From CAZWUZ01 sp964637655 [NCBI: uncultured bacterium] (GTDB lineage: Bacteria; DAOPZR01): 12,620 bases of DNA. The stretch's first letter is position 1; the number at the start of each line of letters is the position of its first letter. The position numbers were made by a program, and so were the translations under genes. Below the pieces are notes generated by a model, which did not search any database, had not been told where the DNA came from, and saw only the letters and a program-made list of their open reading frames with translations. Location of the stretch: NCBI GenBank assembly GCA_964637655.1, contig CAZWUZ010000095.1:1-12620 (forward strand), given 5' to 3'. Positions 6,956 to 12,620 of the stretch are shown one piece after another.

Positions 6956-7695
6956 ACAGTTTCTCCTGCCTGCCGCCGGCGCCGCAGTCCGCACCAGTCC
7001 GCACCGTGAATGACACGCACTAAGCGCAGGTAATCCGTTGCTACCTGCAGCAATGACCGCAGGGAAAGTGCCTTTGACGTTCCGTCGCGGCGTGGCGTGA
7101 GATGCACCGGTACTTCGCAGTGGATCCCATGCTGCCGGCGGATAGCGGTAATCAGCGCCTCGGTCTGGAAAAAGAACCCATCGGAGCGCAGGTCCATGCC
7201 GGCCAGCAGCCGGCGGCGGTAGATAACGTTGCCGTTGGTATAGTTCAGGTGCATGCCGAACGTGAGGTTGATGAGTACCAGAAAAGTCGAAGAAAGCAGG
7301 CGGCGGCCGAACGAGCGCACCCCGCGGTTGACCGCAAACGGCACAATAATGTCGACATGCTCGAGCATCGGCAGGTAGCGGACCAGATCAGCCGGGTCGT
7401 TCTCGCCGTCAGTCGGGAACCAGGTAATCGCTTCCCGGGTGGCGAGGGCCAGCACCTCGCGGAAACTACCGCCGATGCCGTGCGGCCGTTCGTGTTCCAG
7501 CACCCGGACCTGCGGGTGGCGTACCGCCAGTTCGCGCAGCCGCGCGCGCGTTCCGTCGCTGCTGCCATCGTCAACGAGGAACAGCTCCGCATCGACACCC
7601 GCCCGGACCAGCGCAGCCAGGACCTGTTCCGTGACCGCGGCCACGGTCTTTTCCTCGTTGAGCGCCGGCAGCATCACCGTCAGGGAAGGTAGCAT
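6952..7695 (-). CDS. GT2-family glycosyltransferase, polyprenyl-phosphate sugar synthase-like
   Basis: A 247-residue GT-A-fold enzyme. MLPALNEEKTV (8-18) and LVDDGSSDGT (40-49) are the nucleotide-binding strands of family GT2. DGEND (97-101) occupies the metal-binding acidic motif, and GNVIYRR (155-161) is followed by FFFQTEAL in the acceptor region. Length and motif order match dolichyl/polyprenyl-phosphate mannose or glucose synthases (DPM1/Ppm1 soluble type), which load a sugar onto the lipid carrier at the inner membrane face. A hydrophobic stretch at about 133-148 could aid membrane contact. No C-terminal transmembrane pair is present. The start at 7695 has AGGTG 5 nt upstream and sits 8 bp after the stop of the first radical SAM gene; a longer extension to 7746 overlaps that gene without family sequence. 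It would feed the GT-C-like proteins encoded nearby (inference). The sugar is unknown. Confidence 0.9.
   Translation of the reverse strand: MLPSLTVMLPALNEEKTVAAVTEQVLAALVRAGVDAELFLVDDGSSDGTRARLRELAVRHPQVRVLEHERPHGIGGSFREVLALATREAITWFPTDGENDPADLVRYLPMLEHVDIIVPFAVNRGVRSFGRRLLSSTFLVLINLTFGMHLNYTNGNVIYRRRLLAGMDLRSDGFFFQTEALITAIRRQHGIHCEVPVHLTPRRDGTSKALSLRSLLQVATDYLRLVRVIHGADWCGLRRRRQAGETV
6963..6967 (-). promoter_or_regulatory. ribosome binding site deciding the GTG start of the second radical SAM gene
   Basis: AGGAG on the minus strand, 7 nt before GTG 6955-6953. It lies inside the end of the GT2 gene and supports the GTGA overlap start over the ATG 39 nt upstream. Confidence 0.7.
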
Positions 7696-7703
7696 GCCTG
7701 CAC

Positions 7704-8774
7704 CTATATAAAGTTCGCGTGCGGCCCGGGATGCTGCAGTTCCCAAAGGTAGCGGTTGATTTCATCGAGGCGGCAGCCGGGCGGGCAGCCATCGAGGCAC
7801 CCGGCGCGGTAGCGGACAATGTTGCGGCGCCGTTCACCCATCCAGAGCGAGCGGAAATCGGTGTTATAGATGTTGCCGTAGCATGACGCCTGTTCGCCCG
7901 AATGAGGTGCGCAGGTGTACACCCCGCCATCGGAGTGAAGCAGGGCGAAGAAATTTATCCCGTGGCACCCGCCGTAAGAGCGGGTGCCGCTGATCACCTT
8001 GCCAATGGCATGCGCCCTGAACTGCACGCGGTAGGTGGCGGTCGACAACGCCTCAAGCGGCGCAGCCAGCGTCAGCAACGGGCGGTAATCGATGTCGCAG
8101 TAGGCCGTGTTGCCGCTGTTGAGATTGCGGTTGAACGGCTTGATGACAAAATAGTCAATCCCGGTATCGCGCAGCCGCGTTGCCATTTCCACCATTTCAT
8201 CGGCATTTTCCGGCAGCAGCACCGCCTGCACCCCGATAGTGGCACCGCCACCGGCCGCGCGCCGTGCCGTCACCAGCGCCGCAATATTCTGCAGGACCTG
8301 CGGGAGGTGGTCGGTGGGGCAGCCGTGCACCCGGCAGTATGTTTCCGGGTGGATGGCATTTAGCGAGATTTTGATCCAGGTCAGGTGACGTACCAGCAGG
8401 GCCGCCAGCGTTTCCGGCATGACCGTCCCGTTGGTCGCCACCGCGCAATCGATGCCGCGCGCTGCACAGCGTTCCACCACTGCGGCTATCCCCTCATACA
8501 ACATTGGTTCGCCCTCACCGGCAAGGCAGACGCTCCGTACCCCCGCCGCCCCCAGTTCGTCGATCAGTTGCAGCAGCCGCGGCAGTTCCAAGTCACACGC
8601 GCGTTCCTGCCGGTATTCGAGGGCGCAGAACCGGCAGCGAAGATTGCAGCGATTGGTCAGGCTGATCTCCACATAGAGGGGAAACGTCGGGCAGCCCGTC
8701 AGGTAGTCCGCCACCCGCTGCGGATGCAGGTGAAGTTTATGCGCATCAAGGCGCGTCCGGTCAGCCATGTCCAT
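7704..8774 (-). CDS. radical SAM enzyme with twitch/SPASM-like domain, paralogue of the 5882-6955 product
   Basis: With the ATG at 8774 the protein has 356 residues. The radical SAM motif C43-NLR-C47-RF-C50 and GEGEP (86-90) fall at exactly the same positions as in the paralogue. Shared blocks include IG.Q.VL.PE (180-189), DYFV.K (207-212) and EALST (241-245, one residue off). The C-terminal domain has C270 and C288 (GX4C), then C326, C330 and C334, and ends PHANFI. These ligands fit one auxiliary [4Fe-4S] cluster, with C326 and C298 as spares. Starts at 8783 (GTG), 8774 and 8768 (both ATG) are all in frame; 8774 is preferred because AGGCGG lies 8 nt upstream. The gap to the YfhO gene is 84 bp and to the GT2 gene 8 bp. 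It is likely a sugar- or cyclitol-modifying oxidoreductase or epimerase; the substrate is not determined. Confidence 0.92.
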   Translation of the reverse strand: MDMADRTRLDAHKLHLHPQRVADYLTGCPTFPLYVEISLTNRCNLRCRFCALEYRQERACDLELPRLLQLIDELGAAGVRSVCLAGEGEPMLYEGIAAVVERCAARGIDCAVATNGTVMPETLAALLVRHLTWIKISLNAIHPETYCRVHGCPTDHLPQVLQNIAALVTARRAAGGGATIGVQAVLLPENADEMVEMATRLRDTGIDYFVIKPFNRNLNSGNTAYCDIDYRPLLTLAAPLEALSTATYRVQFRAHAIGKVISGTRSYGGCHGINFFALLHSDGGVYTCAPHSGEQASCYGNIYNTDFRSLWMGERRRNIVRYRAGCLDGCPPGCRLDEINRYLWELQHPGPHANFI

Positions 8775-8782
8775 ACACCACA

Positions 8783-8788
8783 CCGCCT
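8783..8788 (-). promoter_or_regulatory. ribosome binding site choosing among three starts of the first radical SAM gene
   Basis: AGGCGG (one mismatch to AGGAGG) on the minus strand lies 8 nt before ATG 8774-8772. The distance to ATG 8768 would be 14 nt, and GTG 8783 overlaps the site itself, so 8774 is the best-supported start. Confidence 0.45.
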
Positions 8789-8858
8789 ACAGCGTGCGCC
8801 CGGACACCCCGGTCAGGAGAACACCACTGGCATCCCGATACCCTTTCCATGGCCCGTA

Positions 8859-11072
8859 TTATCGCTTATCTGTTTCGCTTTGGCAAAGCCGGGCAGAACA
8901 CGCGACAAGCAACAGCCAGACAGCCGCGCCCGCCATAAGCAGAAGTCCAACGCGGAAATGAATGGGGTTGAACACCATGACCACACGGCTGTTTCCCGGC
9001 ATGACCGGGACCGCCCGGAAACAGGTATTGGCCCGAACAACAGGAACCGCCTTCCCGTCAACCTCGGCTTCCCAGCACGAATGATGCTTGTCGGAAAGAT
9101 ACAACCAGGCCGGCGCGGTACTCTCCACTTCGATAACGATACGTTCCGCTTCGTCACAGAGAATGCGCGCGGAGCCTGTGCCGGGACGTACCGCATGCCG
9201 CCGTGACACACCCGGTTCCAGCAACAGCGTCGTGTGGCAAGGAAACCCCGGATCACACAACAGAGACAGGGCCCTGTCATCAGTGGCCTCGAGCGCATGA
9301 TAGAACAGCCGTGCACGCGGCATAACGCTGTCATCGCGGTAGACATTGCTCCCGCCGGGGCCGGCGGCAATGACCGGAAACGGCAGCGTGTCCCGACTGA
9401 CCAGATAGCGCACATTCAGCAACCGGTTAAACCGGGGTGAATAGACCGTTTCATTGTCCTCGCCATCAAGGAGCACGAGGAATTTCTCGTAGCTGCGGCT
9501 GTTGAACGTGATGAACCCGTCCACCCCGCGCAAGCCATGCCACAATTGAGTTTCCCCGCAGAACGGGCCATCGCTCAGCGGACCGAGCTGACGTATGCGC
9601 TCCTGTCCGATACTCGCGCGCAGTCGCGACGGAAACCCGGCCGCGGACGCAAATAACTCCCGCGGGGCGAAACTGAAATGCGGCACCGCGTACAGCGTCA
9701 GTTCGGCAACAATACAAACAGCGGCCGCGGCAGTGCACCAGCGCTCCCGATACGTACGGCGCACGAACCATGCCAGGCAGGTAAGCGCCAGGAGCGGGCT
9801 GAGCCGTTGCAACAGTGACACCAACGGCACGTGGCGCAACCAAACGGAAGCGATAAGCACGCCGGCGCCTGCGGCCAGCAGCAGACCATAACGGCTGCGC
9901 TGCCAACGAGTACGATCAATGACCACAGCACCGAGCACGATAAGGGCAAACTGCACGAGCACGCGTGCCCGCAGATGGTGCATGCTTTGCAGCAGCGGGC
10001 AGGCGGCATTGACCACCTCGTTGAACGTCCGGCTGAACGTGAACATTCCCCCCAGCAGCAGCAACACGATATACGGTGCCACACGCCGGTCCCGGCAGCA
10101 CAGCGCCCCGGCCGCAAATACCGGCAGGACGATACCGACGAAATTTGCCCCGCCCACATAGCCGATCGGGCCGGTATACTGCCCGGGCGGCCCGAATGCC
10201 TGCGGGACGAACAGCAATAACAGCATGGCCGGTGGCAAAGTCCGTATGCTGTCGCCCGACGCCCTGTCGCTATCGCCAAAAGATAGCGCCGTAGGAAACA
10301 GTTGCGGCATGGCCAGGAGGATGCCCCCGACAAGCATCAGGGCGGCGGCCCGCACTGCCAGTCGCCGCTGTCGCGGCCGCAGCAGCGCCTCCGTCCATGC
10401 AACAACAGCAAGCGCCAGCACACAGTATAGCGCTACCTGCGTGTGACCGGCCAGGAACGGCATGGCCGTGAGCACAGCCCCCGCTGCAGCCGGAGCAAGC
10501 GTCCGGCGCAGCATGGCGAGACGATGGGCAGCCAACAGCCACGGCAGCCAGCTGGCTGCCCCTGTCATACTGAGCATCCCGGTCATCGCGGTGAAGAATC
10601 CGCATAAGCCGAACGCGATGCCGCCTGCCGTCGCCATCAACGGACGCACAGCCAACAACCGCAACAGGACAAACATACCGGTCGTGCACAACAGGTAATG
10701 CAAGATACTGATGTACGAAAACGCAGTCAGAGCGTCAAGCGGCAGCAAGAGCAGTTTGAACGGATAAAGTACCCCGGGTTCCGACTCCGCCAGGAACGGG
10801 TGGCCGGCACGGGAATACGGATCCCAATGGGGCAAAGCACCCGACTGCATGGTCCGCCAGTGGTGCATATGGTGCGGCAGAAAATAGTGCACTGCATCCC
10901 CCGGACCGCGGGCATACTGCTGCAACACCTCGTCAGGCAGCACCGTCGTAAGGGTAAACCGGGAGACAAGGCCAACTGGGCACAATACCCGGTCGGCAGC
11001 AATTACCGGAAGGAACAGTATCCCGGCGGAGAAAAACAGGACAGCCAACGGAACAAACTGTTTTATCGCCAT
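8859..11072 (-). CDS. YfhO-family membrane protein, GT-C-like glycosyltransferase
   Basis: A 737-residue polytopic membrane protein with about a dozen hydrophobic helices (first at about 6-25, last at 708-727). The large first extracytoplasmic loop holds the family signature: GDAVHYFLPHH (58-68) with an acidic D59, then PHWDPYSRAGHPFLAESEPG (81-100) and YPF. The C-terminal extracytoplasmic part is beta-rich, with CWEAEVDGKAVPVVRAN (666-682) and FRAVPVMPG (685-693), another YfhO hallmark. Studied YfhO proteins in Gram-positive bacteria take a sugar from a lipid-phosphate carrier and place it on teichoic acids; the acceptor here must differ if the host is Gram-negative. The start at 11072 was taken because the signal-anchor helix follows and a G-rich RBS precedes it; an in-frame extension to 11207 runs through the promoter region. 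It is first in the minus-strand operon. The family call is firm, the acceptor unknown. Confidence 0.92.
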   Translation of the reverse strand: MAIKQFVPLAVLFFSAGILFLPVIAADRVLCPVGLVSRFTLTTVLPDEVLQQYARGPGDAVHYFLPHHMHHWRTMQSGALPHWDPYSRAGHPFLAESEPGVLYPFKLLLLPLDALTAFSYISILHYLLCTTGMFVLLRLLAVRPLMATAGGIAFGLCGFFTAMTGMLSMTGAASWLPWLLAAHRLAMLRRTLAPAAAGAVLTAMPFLAGHTQVALYCVLALAVVAWTEALLRPRQRRLAVRAAALMLVGGILLAMPQLFPTALSFGDSDRASGDSIRTLPPAMLLLLFVPQAFGPPGQYTGPIGYVGGANFVGIVLPVFAAGALCCRDRRVAPYIVLLLLGGMFTFSRTFNEVVNAACPLLQSMHHLRARVLVQFALIVLGAVVIDRTRWQRSRYGLLLAAGAGVLIASVWLRHVPLVSLLQRLSPLLALTCLAWFVRRTYRERWCTAAAAVCIVAELTLYAVPHFSFAPRELFASAAGFPSRLRASIGQERIRQLGPLSDGPFCGETQLWHGLRGVDGFITFNSRSYEKFLVLLDGEDNETVYSPRFNRLLNVRYLVSRDTLPFPVIAAGPGGSNVYRDDSVMPRARLFYHALEATDDRALSLLCDPGFPCHTTLLLEPGVSRRHAVRPGTGSARILCDEAERIVIEVESTAPAWLYLSDKHHSCWEAEVDGKAVPVVRANTCFRAVPVMPGNSRVVMVFNPIHFRVGLLLMAGAAVWLLLVACSARLCQSETDKR

Positions 11073-11073
11073 C

Positions 11074-11084
11074 GCCCCCCCACC
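11074..11084 (-). promoter_or_regulatory. G-rich ribosome binding region with a G7 run, YfhO-family gene
   Basis: The minus strand reads GGTGGGGGGGC immediately before the last base ahead of ATG 11072-11070. The run of seven G (11081-11075) forms part of the Shine-Dalgarno-like region, so its length would set RBS spacing. Confidence 0.45.
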
Positions 11085-11098
11085 GGGTGTATTCAATC

Positions 11099-11128
11099 CT
11101 TGTACCAACAACGTTGTCACCCTGTCAA
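11099..11128 (-). promoter_or_regulatory. sigma70-type promoter of the YfhO-to-transketolase operon
   Basis: A perfect -35 TTGACA (11128-11123 on the minus strand) is followed by an 18-bp spacer and TACAAG (11104-11099; 4 of 6 matches). Transcription would start near 11092, giving a leader of about 20 nt before ATG 11072, long enough for the G-rich RBS. It sits in the 108-bp divergent gap. No other equally good promoter was found further down the minus-strand genes to 4148. Confidence 0.6.
11108..11117. promoter_or_regulatory. 10-bp perfect palindrome in promoter spacer, possible operator
   Basis: ACAACGTTGT is a perfect inverted repeat lying entirely between the -35 and -10 elements of the promoter at 11128-11099, a position where a bound dimer would block RNA polymerase. 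It could also be chance; no second copy was noticed in the window. Confidence 0.3.
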
Positions 11129-11180
11129 ATTGATTGTCGCGGAATAGCGTCTTGTGCAGTAATGTGTTACACTGCGCATT

Positions 11181-11828
11181 ATGCAAACTCAGTCGCTGGC
11201 CTGGCAACTCTACTTTTCACGCAACCTGCTGCAACAATTGTTGCGCGTCTACCGGCGACTGGTCATTGCCCCTGCCCTCGCTCATTATGCCCGCCGCTAT
11301 TTTAAGCCGCGCGGTATCTTCATCGAAGCCGGGGCAGGTACTTCGGAATCATCCTGTCGCCTGCAACACCGGCGTACGGTCATCGCCTTCGACTGGAACA
11401 CGCATGTCCTGCAGCGGCACAACATCTTTTCCCGGCGGGTTGCGGGTAATCTGTTCGCGCTACCGTTCGCTCCGGCCAGCGCGGACGGTATCTGGAACCT
11501 CGGCGTAATGGAGCATTTCCCCCCCGGCGAAGCGGTACTCGTGCTGCGCGAGTGTGCCCGCGTGCTCAAGTCTGACGGTACCCTGTTGCTCTTCTGGGCT
11601 CCTGCTGACGCCTGGTACCAGCACCTGATCCGCATTGCCGAGCAGTTGGGACAATGGTGCCGGCGCCCCTTCCATCTTTCGCCGCCACAAGTCAACCTCT
11701 ATCGGCGACAGGAAGACATCGCCCCGCTGCTCGCTGCCGCCGGACTGACCTGTACCGCAGTCGCATACCATTGGCGTGACCTGCACTCATATGTGCTGAT
11801 TGTCGCCCGGCATGGCAAGGGCAACTGA
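11181..11828 (+). CDS. class I SAM-dependent methyltransferase, small
   Basis: A 215-residue cytoplasmic protein with the Rossmann-type methyltransferase fold. Motif I is EAGAGTSESS (49-58), the acidic ribose contact is D71 in AFDWN, and GVMEHF (108-113) followed by RECARVLKSDGTLLLF (123-138) matches the UbiE/Methyltransf_11 pattern. The substrate is not predictable; N-terminal residues 1-45 are amphipathic and basic and could touch a membrane or lipid. The ATG at 11181 is the only good start: an in-frame TAA lies at 11160-11162. No clear Shine-Dalgarno precedes it. The gene diverges from the YfhO operon, and its stop overlaps the next gene's start by one base (TGATG), implying coupled translation with the B12-type radical SAM protein. 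It may modify the same product (inference). Confidence 0.88.
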   Translation: MQTQSLAWQLYFSRNLLQQLLRVYRRLVIAPALAHYARRYFKPRGIFIEAGAGTSESSCRLQHRRTVIAFDWNTHVLQRHNIFSRRVAGNLFALPFAPASADGIWNLGVMEHFPPGEAVLVLRECARVLKSDGTLLLFWAPADAWYQHLIRIAEQLGQWCRRPFHLSPPQVNLYRRQEDIAPLLAAAGLTCTAVAYHWRDLHSYVLIVARHGKGN

Positions 11829-12620
11829 TGCGCATCCTCTTCGTCTGTCGCGGTGTCGAGCAGTTCGGCATCGGCATGCTCAGTGCGCTGGCGCGGCGCG
11901 ACGGGCATACCGTCGGTCTGCTCTTCGATCCGGGTATCGATGACCTCTTTTTCATCCCCTCGGGTCCGCCAGGGCGCTGGCTGGAAGAGCGCCTGCAGCG
12001 GCGCCTGGTAAACGCGGCCGTTGCCTTCCGACCGGACATCGTCGCCGCTTCCTGTTTTTCCAATGCCTTTCCCTACCTGCGCCGGTTGCTCCTCCGCCTG
12101 CGCAACGCTGTTCCGGCATACTATGTGCTCGGCGGCATCCATGCTTCGCTCGCACCGGAGCATGCGCTGCGTACCTGTCCGGCACTCGATGCCGTCGCTG
12201 TCGGGGAAGGCGAACGTTCCTTTCCCGCCCTGCTCCGGCGGTTGGCCGCAGGAAACACGCCGCACGACCTGCCCGGTTTCTGGTTCCGTTCAGGCACGCA
12301 CATCATCAGGAACCAACGGGGCGATCCCGTCACCGACCTGGAAACGCTCCCCGCTCCTGATAAACTGCTGTTCCATGCCAGCGGGGTCTTTCGTCACACG
12401 CTTGCCTACACCACCAGTCGGGGTTGTCCCTACGCCTGCAGTTTCTGCCAGACCCCCATGCTGACCCAAACCTTCGGCCCGGGCCGCATCCGTCGCCTCT
12501 CGCCGGCCACGGTCGTCGACCACCTGCAGCTGTACCGCCGGCAATTTTCGTTGCAGAGAATCACGTTCCAGGATGATGATTTTCTCTACGATGCCGCCTG
12601 GCTGGAGGAGTTTTCAGCCC
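11828..12620 (+). CDS. B12-binding-type radical SAM protein, 3'-truncated by window edge
   Basis: The frame is open from ATG 11828 to the window end, giving 264 codons of a protein that in this family is usually 450-600 residues. AAGGG lies 6 nt upstream, and the start overlaps the methyltransferase stop (TGATG). Residues 1-135 look like a cobalamin-binding-type Rossmann domain: MRILFVCRG, GHTVGLLFDPG (26-36), YYVLGGIHASL (98-108), VAVGEGERSFPAL (124-136). I see no clear DxHxxG histidine motif, so cobalamin may bind base-off without a protein ligand or not at all. A linker (DLETLPAPD) leads to the radical SAM motif C200-PYA-C204-SF-C207 and then FQDDDFLYD, which parallels FFDDVFTLD of the protein ending at 1114. 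The class is secure; substrate, and methylase versus other chemistry, are unknown. Confidence 0.88.
   Translation, partial: MRILFVCRGVEQFGIGMLSALARRDGHTVGLLFDPGIDDLFFIPSGPPGRWLEERLQRRLVNAAVAFRPDIVAASCFSNAFPYLRRLLLRLRNAVPAYYVLGGIHASLAPEHALRTCPALDAVAVGEGERSFPALLRRLAAGNTPHDLPGFWFRSGTHIIRNQRGDPVTDLETLPAPDKLLFHASGVFRHTLAYTTSRGCPYACSFCQTPMLTQTFGPGRIRRLSPATVVDHLQLYRRQFSLQRITFQDDDFLYDAAWLEEFSA

Noticed and set aside
5882-8774. RiPP (peptide) modification system, because of the SPASM-like radical SAM enzymes
   Set aside because: No small precursor-peptide frame with an RBS, no peptidase and no RRE-like domain is visible; gaps between genes are 8 bp or less within the cassette, and neighbours are glycosyltransferases.
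8775-8858. Internal promoter in the 84-bp gap before the first radical SAM gene
   Set aside because: No -35/-10 pair with acceptable spacing could be seen on the minus strand; the gap holds only the candidate RBS.
8385-9206. 273-codon open frame on the plus strand spanning the radical SAM/YfhO junction
   Set aside because: It crosses two well-supported genes on the opposite strand and shows no recognisable motif or RBS.
11073-11207. In-frame extension of the YfhO-family protein by 45 residues
   Set aside because: It would cover the TTGACA promoter and overlap the divergent methyltransferase gene; the transmembrane signal-anchor begins right after the Met at 11072.

Overview
The window is a dense, GC-rich stretch (roughly 60% G+C by eye) that looks like part of a bacterial cell-surface glycan or glycolipid locus. 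Eleven protein genes fill almost all of it, with spacings of 4-nt overlaps to about 110 bp. No tRNA, rRNA, CRISPR, insertion sequence or integrase was seen, and no gene-free stretch reaches 300 bases. The organism cannot be named from the sequence. Four radical SAM proteins with oxygen-sensitive clusters, two of them apparently of the B12-binding type, together with lipid-carrier glycosylation genes, suggest an anaerobic, probably Gram-negative bacterium. A deltaproteobacterium or a PVC-group member are guesses only.

Layout: (1) Bases 2-1114 (+) hold the 3' part of a B12-type radical SAM protein. (2) Bases 1124-4036 (-), read right to left, hold a small membrane protein with a winged-helix-like tail, a polytopic membrane protein with a QHNEHR motif, and a GT4 glycosyltransferase. 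(3) Bases 4148-11072 (-), read right to left, hold a YfhO/GT-C-like membrane glycosyltransferase, a twitch/SPASM-type radical SAM enzyme, a GT2 glycosyltransferase of the polyprenyl-phosphate-sugar synthase type, a second paralogous radical SAM enzyme, and the N- and C-terminal halves of a split transketolase. A good sigma70-type promoter (TTGACA, 18 bp, TACAAG) sits before the YfhO gene. (4) Bases 11181-12620 (+) diverge from that promoter and hold a small SAM methyltransferase and the 5' part of a second B12-type radical SAM protein, which overlap by one base.

Likely joint role (inference): the GT2 enzyme charges an undecaprenyl-type carrier with a sugar. The two radical SAM enzymes, whose auxiliary-cluster cysteine spacing resembles BtrN, oxidise or epimerise a sugar or cyclitol. 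The transketolase pair moves a two-carbon ketol unit to make or branch a sugar precursor. The YfhO-like protein, and perhaps the QHNEHR protein, then use the lipid-linked sugar outside the membrane. The B12-type radical SAM proteins and the methyltransferase at the edges could methylate or otherwise tailor a lipid or sugar. The tight coupling from the radical SAM gene at 8774 down to the transketolase stop at 4148 is the strongest sign that these unlike enzymes serve one pathway, and I do not recognise that pathway as a described one.
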